Below, in pieces: positions 45,720 to 54,835 of a DNA stretch of 64,000 bases (position 1 is its first letter; each line of letters begins with the position of its first letter). The notes below the pieces were generated by a model. It made no database searches and was not told the origin of the DNA. It saw only the letters and a list, made by a program, of their open reading frames with translations. A program made the translations under genes and the position numbers. The stretch is taken from the NCBI GenBank assembly GCA_026421215.1, contig JAPKBN010000001.1:89950-153949 (forward strand), in the 5' to 3' direction. The DNA comes from Dehalococcoidia bacterium. Its GTDB lineage: Bacteria; Chloroflexota; Dehalococcoidia; Lucifugimonadales; Lucifugimonadaceae.

Positions 45720-46979
45720 ATGCAACCGTTCCGCTTCGTACACGCCGCAGACCTCCACATAGACAGCCCTTTCAAGGGGCTGCTGAAGTACGAGCCGCTA
45801 ATTGCGCAGCGGCTCAAGGAGGCGACATTTGAGGCCTACGAAAACCTGATCGACCTGTGCATCGCACAAAGCGTCAACTTTCTCGTGATAGCTGGCGATG
45901 TATACGACGGCGCGGACCGGAGCGTGCAGGCCCAGATGAGGTTCCGTGACGGGCTGACTCGCTTACACGAGCATGGCATCCAATCCTTCGTGGTCCACGG
46001 AAACCACGATCCGCTTGACGGCAGACTGTCACGTATCCGGATGCCTGAATCTGCCCACACTTTCGGCTCCCAGCCTGAATGGATAACGGCCTCGACTGCC
46101 GGTACGCTCATCGCCCAGATTCAAGGAATCAGTTACCCGACGCAAGAAGTACACGACAATCTCGCGCTCAAGTTCGCTTCTCCACCAGAAGGACTCTTCT
46201 CCATCGGGCTGCTCCATTGCAACGTCGGAGGGATCGCAGAGCACGACAACTACGCGCCGTGCACGATCGAGGATCTTTCGGGAACGGGGATCGATTACTG
46301 GGCGCTTGGACACGTCCACACGCGCCAGACCTTGAACCCAGAAAACCCGATGATCGCGTACCCGGGCAACCTACAGGGTCGACATCCGAACGAGTCTGGG
46401 GCGCGGGGCGCACTGATCGTAGATGTGGATGAATCTGGACGTCCGACCTCAACATTTGAGCCGCTGGACGTGGTGCGCTGGGAATCACTCTCGGTATCAA
46501 TAGAAGGGCTTTCTGATCTCGACGCGCTTCTGGACGCAGCACACGTCACAATCGACGAGGAACGTGTCCGTGCAGGTGGACGTGACCTCGTATGCCGAAT
46601 CTCCCTGTACGGACGGGGATCTTTACATGGGGATCTATCAGCCGAAAACGCCATCTCTGACTTGTCGGACGAACTACGAAGCAGTTACGCGGCAACGTCA
46701 CCAGTCGTCTGGGTGGAGCGCATATCGGACCGGACCGGACCTCAGATCGACATAGATGCCCTCACAGACCGTGACGACTTTGTAGGTGCGGTCATGAAGC
46801 GCAGTGTCGCCGTACTTGAAGAAGGCTCCTCGGGCGCCAAACTGCGAAATTCGCTCTCCAACGTCCTGGCCCAGAGACGTTTTTCAGGGATTCTGGAGAT
46901 GCCGGACGATGCGTTGTTGGCGGAGATCGTGGACGCCGCTCGCTGGGAGCTGGCCGAGTTGTTCGAGCGCGAGAAATAG
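45720..46979 (+). CDS. SbcD/YhaO-like DNA repair exonuclease subunit
   Basis: This 419-residue calcineurin-like nuclease has the Mre11/SbcD metal motifs FVHAADLHIDSPF (DxH near residue 10), VIAGDVYDGAD (GDxxD), VVHGNHDPLDG (GNHD) and YWALGHVHTRQ (GHxH). It has a C-terminal capping extension as in Bacillus YhaO. Its stop is 1 bp before the start of the partner ATPase. Such pairs act on DNA ends and hairpins. It begins at ATG 45720 just after the groE terminator. Confidence 0.9.
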   Translation: MQPFRFVHAADLHIDSPFKGLLKYEPLIAQRLKEATFEAYENLIDLCIAQSVNFLVIAGDVYDGADRSVQAQMRFRDGLTRLHEHGIQSFVVHGNHDPLDGRLSRIRMPESAHTFGSQPEWITASTAGTLIAQIQGISYPTQEVHDNLALKFASPPEGLFSIGLLHCNVGGIAEHDNYAPCTIEDLSGTGIDYWALGHVHTRQTLNPENPMIAYPGNLQGRHPNESGARGALIVDVDESGRPTSTFEPLDVVRWESLSVSIEGLSDLDALLDAAHVTIDEERVRAGGRDLVCRISLYGRGSLHGDLSAENAISDLSDELRSSYAATSPVVWVERISDRTGPQIDIDALTDRDDFVGAVMKRSVAVLEEGSSGAKLRNSLSNVLAQRRFSGILEMPDDALLAEIVDAARWELAELFEREK

Positions 46980-46980
46980 G

Positions 46981-49900
46981 ATGCGCATTACCCGGCTAGA
47001 AATGGACAACTTCGGACCGTTTAACGGCAGGCAGGTGGTCGGGTTCTCTCCCGGACTGACCGTCGTTCACGGGGAGAACGAGGCGGGCAAATCCGCCCTC
47101 CGCGCCTTCATGCGGGTCGTGCTGTTCGGCTTCCCGCGGCGTCGCACGGAAGATCACGATGACTACTATTACGAGCCTGCCCTTCCCGGGGGCGCGGCCG
47201 GCAGTGTTCACATCGAAGACTCGTCAGGTGACCCGTACGTTATCCACCGTGCGGAAGGCGTACGTGGAGGCCCGGTGACCATCTCCGGCACCCGTGACGG
47301 CGGCGAGGATCTGCTGAGGGAGCTGATAGGTAGCGTGGACGACGCGTTCTACCAGAACGTATTCAGCATCAGCCTGACGGAATTACAGTCATTCGAGGAT
47401 CTCGGGCGAGGAGAAATCACGGAACGGATCTACTCGGCAGGACTCGGGATCGGCAATATCAGTCTCCGAGAGGTCACTCGTCGGTTGGATGAGCGCATCT
47501 CAAAATTCCGCCGCGTACGTTCCGGTTCGTTGTTTGATCTTGAGAAGGACCTCCGCCAGGCCCGCAAGGAGTTGAATGAACGGAGGAGCGAACTCGCCGG
47601 GTACGGGCATCTCTCGGACGAGTTACGGATACTGGAAAACAATGCGGAAGAACTCAATGGGCAGTTGGCGATCCTGCGGGCCAGCGCCACACGTGTCCAG
47701 CGGCTTCTGGAGATCCGCGGCCCATGGCTTATCCACCGCCGATTACAGGACGAACTTCAAGAGTTACCGGCAGACAACGCCATCCCGGCCGATGGAATCG
47801 ACAGATTGGACAGCTTCGAACGAGATTCGCTCGGCGAAGAATCGCAGATCTCCGAGGGTGACAGGGTTGACCGGGAACGAGAGCGACAGGCTTCTGATCT
47901 TCCGGTGATTGAGGCATTCGCCCTTCGGGAGAATGACGTCCGTCGTGCAATATCCCGGATCGACTACTACCAGAGGGCCGTTCAAGACTCACCTAGGCGC
48001 GAAGCAGAGGCTGACGAGATCGAAAACGGTGTCGCCCGCGATTTGGACGCTATCGGACTCAACTGGACCATTCAACGCGCCGGGGATTTCAACGAAGCCG
48101 CCGGGACTATCGCCCTTATACAGGCGACCGCTGACTCCCGGGCCGATGCGTCCAGAGCGGCATCAAAGGCCCTCGACGATCTCAACACCGCGGACGTAGA
48201 GGTTAAGGAAACGGCTGAAGAACTGCGGCTCGCAAACAACCGGCTCCAGGCCGCTCCCGAGGCGCCGACCGAGACCCTTGAGGAGCTAGAACACAAACTA
48301 GGGCGGCTGAACACCCTCGAAGGCGCACTCGCTGAACTCGACTCGTCCCATTCCTCGAGAGCTTCGGCAAGCAGTTCTCAGTCGTTTTCGGGAACGAAGC
48401 TGCCAGGAGCCGTGTTGGTCCTCGCAGGGCTGATCGGGATCGCATGGGCATTCGCCACATCCGAAATTACCGGCGCCGTAATCGGAATCGTGGCGGTCAT
48501 CGCCGGTGCTGCGTTCGCCATAAAGTATGGCACCCAAAAAACCGCCGTTACAGGTGAACGCGCAGCACTGCCAGACGTAGCTGCCGAGGTAGCGTCGATA
48601 GCTCGTGAGCTCGACCTATCGACGCCCTTCAGCGCCCGCGATGTGGTTGAGGCGCGCAACGCTGTAGGACGCGCTATCTCGAGAAAGAGCGACTCGGCTG
48701 CCTTGACCGAGGTCGCCGACAACGCCAGCGCAGCGTCCGTCAACGCAGAGGTTCACCGGAAGGATTCATCAGACCTGATCGAGCGATCAAATGCGGATAT
48801 GTTGACCGCCGAAAAAGAGTGGGCCGATCTGCTGACGAGCCTCAACTTACATCCTCATTTTGAGCGCGACGATGCCCTTGGCGCTATCAATAATCTCGGT
48901 GTCCTATCGGGGCGCGCACAAGAAGCGACAAGACTTCGAGAGCGCGTGGCCGGTATGCAGACCCAGAACGCCGAGACCGATGATTTGCTGGGTTCGATAT
49001 ACAGCGATGCAGGCCTGGAACATGCGGGGACCGGAGAAGGCCTCGTGGCGCTCCATGAACTCGAGCGTCTCTGGGAGGCCCATGTCAGAGGGGTCGATCG
49101 GCGCCAGGCCCTCAAACGAGAGTCCGCCGGTTGGAAAGACGCACGAGAAGGTCTGATCCAGGCTCTCAACAAATCAAAAGACGGCATCACCGGGTTACTT
49201 GAGGGAGCGGGTTGCGAGAACCCCGAGGCGTTCCGTGGGCTCGCCACTCAGTCCGAGATCAGGCGCGCCCTGGAAGGCGAACTGGAGGCCATTAAGAGGA
49301 CGGCCCCGGACCTGTTCGGCGAGCAGGCATTTGAGATCGACAGCGCTCTGGAGCAGTCTGAACCGGAGCAGTTTCAGGCCGAACTCCAGGCCCTCCAGGA
49401 GAAGGTCACGCAAACCGGCGAGGAGCGTGACACAGCCGTTGGTCAGGCCGGCCGTGTTGAGGCTGCACTGAAGCAGATGGAAACAGAGGCGGAAGTCGCA
49501 CGCCTGCACTCCCGTATCGACGAACTCACCGAGCAACTTCAGGAAGATGCTCGGCAGTGGAGCGTACTGACGGTCGCTCGCTCGCTCCTAGATCAGACCC
49601 GCGAGGAGTTCCAGGAACAACACCAACCGTCCCTGTTGCTGGCAGCCTCCCGCTATTTCAATCGCATGACGCTTGGCAGGTACGCCAGCGTGAGGGCGGT
49701 GATCGGCGAGGAGCGGTTCGAAGCCGTCACCGGCGATGGTCGGCCGGTTCCGCCGGAACGCCTGAGCCGTGGTGCAGCCGAACAACTCTGGCTCTCCATA
49801 CGGTTCGCCCTGGTCGATGAGTACGGCTCCGGGTCCCAACTACCGGTGATCCTCGATGACCTGCTCGTCAACTTCGACCCTCAGCGCGCAAGGGCGGCGT

Positions 49901-50070
49901 GTTCCGCTATATCTGCATTGTCGGAGCGCCAACAGGTCATTTTCCTCACATGTCAGCCTTCGACGGTCTCGATATTGGAAGAGGCTGTGGGAGCAAATCC
50001 GGCGGCCATCATGTCGCTAATCAACCTAGACGACGCGGGGAACCAACGTGTCGACGAACAATTCATTTAA
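46981..50070 (+). CDS. SbcC/YhaN-like SMC-type ATPase with membrane hairpin
   Basis: ATG 46981 (MRITRLEMDNFGPFNGRQVV) starts a 1029-residue ATPase; the frame is open from 46804, inside the previous gene, but without a start of this type. Walker A GENEAGKS is at 31-38. LSRGAAEQLWLSIRFAL, near 928, is the signature motif, and LPVILDDLLVNFD is Walker B. The middle is coiled coil. In place of the zinc hook CxxC, residues about 474-518 form two membrane-spanning helices (GAVLVLAGLIGIAWAF and AVIGIVAVIAGAAFAIKYG), so the coil is probably inserted in or tethered to the membrane. This is as in B. subtilis YhaN, to my recollection. Confidence 0.87.
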   Translation: MRITRLEMDNFGPFNGRQVVGFSPGLTVVHGENEAGKSALRAFMRVVLFGFPRRRTEDHDDYYYEPALPGGAAGSVHIEDSSGDPYVIHRAEGVRGGPVTISGTRDGGEDLLRELIGSVDDAFYQNVFSISLTELQSFEDLGRGEITERIYSAGLGIGNISLREVTRRLDERISKFRRVRSGSLFDLEKDLRQARKELNERRSELAGYGHLSDELRILENNAEELNGQLAILRASATRVQRLLEIRGPWLIHRRLQDELQELPADNAIPADGIDRLDSFERDSLGEESQISEGDRVDRERERQASDLPVIEAFALRENDVRRAISRIDYYQRAVQDSPRREAEADEIENGVARDLDAIGLNWTIQRAGDFNEAAGTIALIQATADSRADASRAASKALDDLNTADVEVKETAEELRLANNRLQAAPEAPTETLEELEHKLGRLNTLEGALAELDSSHSSRASASSSQSFSGTKLPGAVLVLAGLIGIAWAFATSEITGAVIGIVAVIAGAAFAIKYGTQKTAVTGERAALPDVAAEVASIARELDLSTPFSARDVVEARNAVGRAISRKSDSAALTEVADNASAASVNAEVHRKDSSDLIERSNADMLTAEKEWADLLTSLNLHPHFERDDALGAINNLGVLSGRAQEATRLRERVAGMQTQNAETDDLLGSIYSDAGLEHAGTGEGLVALHELERLWEAHVRGVDRRQALKRESAGWKDAREGLIQALNKSKDGITGLLEGAGCENPEAFRGLATQSEIRRALEGELEAIKRTAPDLFGEQAFEIDSALEQSEPEQFQAELQALQEKVTQTGEERDTAVGQAGRVEAALKQMETEAEVARLHSRIDELTEQLQEDARQWSVLTVARSLLDQTREEFQEQHQPSLLLAASRYFNRMTLGRYASVRAVIGEERFEAVTGDGRPVPPERLSRGAAEQLWLSIRFALVDEYGSGSQLPVILDDLLVNFDPQRARAACSAISALSERQQVIFLTCQPSTVSILEEAVGANPAAIMSLINLDDAGNQRVDEQFI

Positions 50071-50128
50071 CCGGTGGGTCGCTATCAAGCCGATCGCGTC
50101 GGATATCGGATCGTCAGGGTCGCACGAA

Positions 50129-50842
50129 TCAGTGTTCGCTTCGTCGCACCGCGACCGCAGAGTCTTTCAGGTACCAGCCGATGAAACCCATCCACAATCC
50201 GGATACCACATCGTCGGTAATGGCGATGAACACCCCTCCGCTAATCAGAAGCCATCCGAACCCGATGCCAACCATCGATGCGATCGCGGTGGCGCGTGAC
50301 ATGCTCCCGGTGGTGGCCCAGACGATCGATCGCAACACCCGCCCGCCGTCCAACGGGAACCCAGGAAGCAGATTGAACAACCCCACGAGGAGGTTGGCGA
50401 GTGTGAAGTAGATGAGGATCCCCTCCACCGGAGAGCCGCCTCCACCGACCCCCGCCCGCAATGCCAGGAATCCGGCCAGTGAGAGCGCAAGGCTGCTCAT
50501 CGGGCCAACGAAGGCGATCAGGAACTCGTCCCTTGCGGATCGAGTCTTGCCGCCAATGTCGCTCACGCCTCCGAATATAAAGAGCGTGATTCCCCGAACA
50601 ACATGCCCCCGAGCGATCGCCACCAGCGAGTGCGCCATCTCATGAACGAGAAGGGAGGCGAACAGCAACAACGCCGCCAAAATCGCTGTCACCCAGTAGG
50701 TGTACGCATGCCAGTGAGGGTAGTCAGACGGAAACCAACTGCTCGCAAGCGTCCAAGTGATCAGGGCGAACGCGAATAGCCACGTGTAGTGGACGCCGAT
50801 ATCGACACCGGCAACCGTCGTGAGTTTGAACACACCCTTCAT
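50129..50842 (-). CDS. Site-2 protease family (M50) membrane metalloprotease
   Basis: This protein of about 237 residues is largely membrane embedded, with six hydrophobic segments. LLVHEMAHSLVAIARGH contains the zinc motif HEMAH at 67-71, and NLLPGFPLDGGRVLRS at 157-172 the second motif with the Asp ligand. This matches the short Rip1-like M50 enzymes lacking a PDZ domain. It would cleave membrane-bound regulatory proteins. The frame opens at 50887, but ATG at 50842 has AGGAAAG upstream. Its start region faces the histidine phosphatase gene divergently. Confidence 0.9.
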   Translation of the reverse strand: MKGVFKLTTVAGVDIGVHYTWLFAFALITWTLASSWFPSDYPHWHAYTYWVTAILAALLLFASLLVHEMAHSLVAIARGHVVRGITLFIFGGVSDIGGKTRSARDEFLIAFVGPMSSLALSLAGFLALRAGVGGGGSPVEGILIYFTLANLLVGLFNLLPGFPLDGGRVLRSIVWATTGSMSRATAIASMVGIGFGWLLISGGVFIAITDDVVSGLWMGFIGWYLKDSAVAVRRSEH

Positions 50843-50935
50843 GGGTTCATCTTTCCTGAATGGATGTTTCCAACGCCACTGAAACACTCTTCTGGGCCAA
50901 GCCTAGACCCGATCTTCAAGCTCTACTATGTCGCC

Positions 50936-51559
50936 ATGGACTTATACCTTGTCAGGCATGGCGATACCGAGCTCGGCCCGAACGGCCTTTATCCAGACCC
51001 CGCTCACCTGAGTGAGCTCGGTCAAGCCCAGGCCAGCGCACTCGCACCAAAGCTGAAATCGATCGACCCGCACGCGGTGATTACGAGCGGCCTCGATCGG
51101 GCCAATGAAACGGCTGCACCCTACATCGCATCCTCTCAGATCCAACCAGAATTCGTTCCTGAGTTTGACGAAATCGGCATCGGCGACCTCCGCAGCCGTG
51201 ACCTTACGGTAGTGAAGGCGAAACTCTTCCGAAAACCATTTATTGCCGACTTCTCAGAGTATGACGGTGAATCTTCAACAGAATTCGCGGGACGAGTAAT
51301 CAACGCACTGCAAACCCGGGTTCTAGATCGTTTCGACAATCAGCAACGCGTCGCCCTTGTCATACACGGCGGGCCTATCAACGCGATCCTCGATTGGATC
51401 GAGCACGGCAAATTCACCGGTTTGCTCACATGGAACATAAAAACAGCGTCGATAACGTTGCTGAGACAAAAGCCGGCAGGCTTTGAGATCGTCTACGTCT
51501 CAGACACGTCACATTTCACAGACGTGACCTATCCGCCCCCAGACTCCCCGGAGGCCTGA
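50936..51559 (+). CDS. Histidine phosphatase (phosphoglycerate-mutase-like)
   Basis: This protein of about 207 residues starts MDLYLVRHGDTELGPNGLYP, with the catalytic RHG at 7-9. It continues VITSGLDRANETAAPYIASS and ends with VALVIHGGPINAILDWIEHG, the second catalytic His. Only the ATG at 50936 gives the conserved N-terminus. Substrate could be a sugar phosphate or phosphoprotein. The last 31 bases overlap the convergent DUF5343-like gene. Confidence 0.87.
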   Translation: MDLYLVRHGDTELGPNGLYPDPAHLSELGQAQASALAPKLKSIDPHAVITSGLDRANETAAPYIASSQIQPEFVPEFDEIGIGDLRSRDLTVVKAKLFRKPFIADFSEYDGESSTEFAGRVINALQTRVLDRFDNQQRVALVIHGGPINAILDWIEHGKFTGLLTWNIKTASITLLRQKPAGFEIVYVSDTSHFTDVTYPPPDSPEA

Positions 51560-52290
51560 TCGCCGCCGCTCTGGCCGAGAGACTCCATAAGTTTAGTCAT
51601 CCCGTCGAACCACTTCTGTTGTGTCGTGACATCCCAGTTCGGATCAAAATCCGGGTATTTTTTGAGGACCATCTCGGCGATAGAGACCCCCGCGGCCGGC
51701 GCTGGAGCGGGCACCACTACCGGTGTCGGCTGGGACGAGGAACGTTCTACCGACTGCTGACGGGATCTGATGGATCCGCTTGAAGCTCTTCTCGATACAT
51801 GCCGTCCAGCCAGAACGTATGACGAAAGCTCAAGGCCCGCGTCCTGTGCCGCCTGGATAAAGAACGCCTCACATTTGGCGAGCACACCTTCCTTGGCGCC
51901 GAAATTTCGAAACGCCTCTCTGAACTGCGCCCTGGTTGCCCGAGTCAGATCCAGAGCGAACACCGGCGGATAGTGCCGTCGCAACAGCGTCGCCAATGTG
52001 GAGCGCCGCTCGTCACCCTCCAAGCCCGCCAGATGTTCAAGGTCCTCAGTCGGTCGACTATCGTCGTCCACAAGCTCCAGAGCACGGAGCGCCGTCATTA
52101 GCTGGATACCCGTACTTCCGGATGCCCGCTGCCCCCAGACGCTTCTATCTATCCTCGCAGGCATGCCTTCGCTAAGAAATTCCAAGAAATTACGGAATGT
52201 CCGGTAAGGGACATATGGGGGTATCGTGGGGGAAGGAGATGTCACGTTTATCACGATGGGAAATCGGGAAGGGTTTAATCGTAGCGACAT
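51529..52290 (-). CDS. DUF5343-like protein
   Basis: This protein of about 253 residues contains YVPYRTFRNFLEFLSEGMPA and SVWGQRASGSTGIQLMTALR, then FALDLTRATRAQFREAFRNF, the pattern I associate with DUF5343. A basic, Ser/Pro/Ala-rich linker (about 170-205) leads to a short acidic C-terminus. No catalytic motif is evident; the fold looks like winged helices, so nucleic-acid binding is possible. Starts at 52290 (ATG), 52320 (TTG) or a downstream GTG are all conceivable, since none has a good ribosome site. Confidence 0.6.
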   Translation of the reverse strand: MSLRLNPSRFPIVINVTSPSPTIPPYVPYRTFRNFLEFLSEGMPARIDRSVWGQRASGSTGIQLMTALRALELVDDDSRPTEDLEHLAGLEGDERRSTLATLLRRHYPPVFALDLTRATRAQFREAFRNFGAKEGVLAKCEAFFIQAAQDAGLELSSYVLAGRHVSRRASSGSIRSRQQSVERSSSQPTPVVVPAPAPAAGVSIAEMVLKKYPDFDPNWDVTTQQKWFDGMTKLMESLGQSGGDQASGESGGG

Positions 52291-52392
52291 CAAACTATCC
52301 CAGCCCAATTCCAAAGTCAATGCATATTCGGAACGTCACCATTTTAATTCTGGACAGTTTTGGAAACTACTCTTTCGACCGTTCAGAATGTT

Positions 52393-52412
52393 CTCAGTTC
52401 GACTCAGTTCGA
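52393..52412. repeat. 10-bp tandem direct repeat
   Basis: CTCAGTTCGA is repeated head to tail (52393-52402 and 52403-52412), about 75 bp upstream of the ParB-like start, in the gap between divergent genes. It might be a regulator site. Confidence 0.7.
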
Positions 52413-52485
52413 CCGGGACCTCCTCACATCCCAATCGGGGAGCGAGATAACCCGGCAAACACATCATCAAAAGCGGGAGGCTGGC

Positions 52486-53424
52486 ATGCTCCTACCGGTC
52501 CAATCCATAATTCCAGACCCCGATCAGCCGCGCAAGCTGCCCCGTAAAGGGCGTAGTGCGAACACGTCGGATGACCTGCGCACATTGGAGTTGCGTCAAC
52601 CTCTCATCGTGAGGTTCAACCCCGCTTGCGATAGCGACCTGGACGCTGCCCCCTACGTCATCGTCGTTGGTGAGCGCCTGTGGATGGCGGCGCGCAGAGC
52701 CGGACTAACTGACATCGACGTACAGCTCCGCGCCGGCATCGATGAGCAAGAACTACGGGAACTGCGGCTCAGCGAAAATTACCATCATGAGAAAATCCCG
52801 GCCATGCAACTCGGGCGCGCCTTCCTTGAATACAGGGAGGAGCACTCCGTCACGCAGCAGGAACTTGCCCGCCGTACCGCGATCACACCGGGGACGATTC
52901 ACCACTATGAGAGTCTGATCCGAAACCTAGACCCGGAGCTCGGCAAGAAAGTCGATTCCGGCGAACTCACTTTTAAAGAAGCTCGTAGCATCGCAGACAT
53001 TGACGACTACGCCCGCCAACGTGAGATCGCCGGCCCATTCGTCTCCGGGCAGTTGAGTTCCGTATACGTTGAGCGGATCGTCGGGCGCGCCAAAAACTTC
53101 CCGACCAAGTCCATCGATGACCTCCTGGATGAAGTGGTCAACGGCGCGAAACCCGCCCCAGAGCCTGAGCCCGCACCTCTGCCCAGAGCGCCGGAGCCGG
53201 TGATCCATCAGCGGAAAGACCTGGAGGGCATGCTACTGCAACTGGCAGGACAGCTCGATAGCCTCCCGCTTCAGACGATCCCGGAGTATCGACGCCTCAA
53301 GCTGGTATCGACACTTCGGATCCTGGATAGCCGAGTTCAGCTTGCTCTGCACCACCTGTCCGGTGCGCAGATCGCAGGCGCCGGCATGCCGCCAGGACTG
53401 GTGGGAGCGGCGTCCCGGAGATAG
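52486..53424 (+). CDS. ParB-like DNA-binding protein
   Basis: Starting at ATG 52486 (GGGAGG 5 bases upstream), this protein of 312 residues has a ParB N-terminal domain: PDPDQPR at 11-16 and LRQPLIVRF. The CTPase/DNA motif reads GERLWMAA (62-69), instead of GERRWRAA. A helix-turn-helix follows at about 122-145 (VTQQELARRTAITPGTIHHY), then ELTFKEARSIADI. A Pro/Ala linker and a C-terminal helical domain end the protein. It has no ParA partner and no parS-like palindrome in the window, so a role in segregation is uncertain. A strong terminator follows. Confidence 0.75.
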   Translation: MLLPVQSIIPDPDQPRKLPRKGRSANTSDDLRTLELRQPLIVRFNPACDSDLDAAPYVIVVGERLWMAARRAGLTDIDVQLRAGIDEQELRELRLSENYHHEKIPAMQLGRAFLEYREEHSVTQQELARRTAITPGTIHHYESLIRNLDPELGKKVDSGELTFKEARSIADIDDYARQREIAGPFVSGQLSSVYVERIVGRAKNFPTKSIDDLLDEVVNGAKPAPEPEPAPLPRAPEPVIHQRKDLEGMLLQLAGQLDSLPLQTIPEYRRLKLVSTLRILDSRVQLALHHLSGAQIAGAGMPPGLVGAASRR

Positions 53425-53493
53425 AAGAATACGACAAACCCAACCGGCGCTTCTCGGCACCCCCCAACCCCCCCGTTGAAACGCCGGACCCTC

Positions 53494-53530
53494 GACCCCT
53501 CCCCACCGCCTCCGGGGAGGGGTCTTTTTT
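53494..53530 (+). terminator. Rho-independent terminator after the ParB-like gene
   Basis: GACCCCTCCCC pairs with GGGGAGGGGTC around a 9-base loop and is followed by TTTTTT (53525-53530). It is a textbook terminator for the plus strand. Confidence 0.92.
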
Positions 53531-53573
53531 CACAGGCATCTAAATTAGTGACGGCTCACTGAGGTCAATACTC

Positions 53574-54530
53574 TTAAAAAGCGCCCTCGATAAAGCGACG
53601 CGGGTTGTCCACCATCACACTCTTGATATCGGCGTCCGTACCGCCCATCTCCTTAAGATATGGCAGCGCATTCCGAGAGATAAACAAGAACTTGTCCGGG
53701 TTCTGGGCCATCCGCTCAGCAAATGCCTGCTTAGAAGCGATCCGCAACTGCACCTGAGCGTCGTGCCCGAGCATCAGACGATCACCGTAACCGGCATCCA
53801 TAAGGGCTTTTGCGGTCTCGGTTCGGGTGCGCCAGTCAGGCATACCCGGTCTGGCCACCGGGTGATACCGGTCCATCCCAATCCACACGCCCTTATCAAG
53901 AAGCCCTTTCAGGTAATCCATGTCCGTCGTGTCGTTACTGTGGCCCACGCAGACACGATTCAAGTCGACACCCTCGTCCTCAAAAATCTTGACCTGTTGA
54001 TCACCCACCCGTTCCGGCGCCCAGGTATGTGTATATATAGGAGCACCCGTCTTCTGATGCGCCCGCGCCGCCGCCCGAAGAACGATCTCGCCTTCCGGCG
54101 TGACTCCTCCGACGTCGTTGGCGACCTTTATGATGCCGGGCTTAATACCTGTCCCCTCAATCCCCTCCACCAACTCACGCACATAAAGGTCCGCAATTTC
54201 GTTCGATTCCGCCGTCCAAAACACTCGCGGGATGTCACGCCAGGTTCCGGTCGCTGCGATGATGTTGACGCTGCTTCCGCGCGATACAGCCTCGATCACA
54301 CCAATATCGCGTCCGAGGTCGTGCGTCGTAAGATCAAAGATCGTCCGTAATCCGCCTTCGTATGCATCCTTAAAAAGCCGGATCCCCTCGGAGATCGCCT
54401 CGTCTCGGGGAACAAACTCCGGAAAGGTCGTCTGGATGCCTGCCGACGTGATCAGAACGTGTTCATGGGACAGGGTGACCCCCATATCCGAGGTATCTAT
54501 CGGCCCAAGTACTGAATTGACCGTCGACAT
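53574..54530 (-). CDS. Phosphotriesterase-family (PTE-like) hydrolase
   Basis: This 318-residue TIM-barrel enzyme has the PTE/PHP-like metal set: HEH at 22-24 in GVTLSHEHVLIT, the carbamylated Lys in IIKVANDVGG, the His in YTHTWAPER and VGHSNDTTD, and the Asp in LMLGHDAQVQ. It belongs to the lactonase-type members rather than true pesticide hydrolases, as is usual for genes in this family, though the substrate is not predicted. ATG at 54530 has GGAGG 6-7 bases upstream; the longer frame to 54587 is not needed. Confidence 0.85.
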   Translation of the reverse strand: MSTVNSVLGPIDTSDMGVTLSHEHVLITSAGIQTTFPEFVPRDEAISEGIRLFKDAYEGGLRTIFDLTTHDLGRDIGVIEAVSRGSSVNIIAATGTWRDIPRVFWTAESNEIADLYVRELVEGIEGTGIKPGIIKVANDVGGVTPEGEIVLRAAARAHQKTGAPIYTHTWAPERVGDQQVKIFEDEGVDLNRVCVGHSNDTTDMDYLKGLLDKGVWIGMDRYHPVARPGMPDWRTRTETAKALMDAGYGDRLMLGHDAQVQLRIASKQAFAERMAQNPDKFLFISRNALPYLKEMGGTDADIKSVMVDNPRRFIEGAF

Positions 54531-54835
54531 CCATATCCTCCAGAAATAATTTGCCGGGGCCGTTTGTGGCGCCAGTACGGGCGCCACCAGCCAAAGCGTT
54601 GCAGCGAGTTAAATACGTCACACCTTCTCGCAATTACCTACATGGATGGGCGTTGGCGCGAGACTGTGACCCTCAGTCTGGAGTCTGTGACGTGGCAATT
54701 TCGGGAATTCTAGTCCCCTTGGATAGGGTAGTGATATCGGCAAGCGATTCTACCGGCGGTAGCATCGCTTGCCCGCCCGAAAACTCCTTCCCCATACCCA
54801 GAACAAATTCCGTCCCATAAACAGGAGCAACACAC

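Noticed and set aside
46804..46980. A start of the SbcC-like gene inside the previous gene
   Set aside because: The family N-terminus is MRITRLEMDNFGPF at 46981, one base after the preceding stop; the open frame upstream is incidental.
52360..53424. A longer ParB-like start at 52360
   Set aside because: The first 42 codons are unlike protein and have no ribosome site. ATG 52486 has GGGAGG five bases upstream and starts at the ParB domain.
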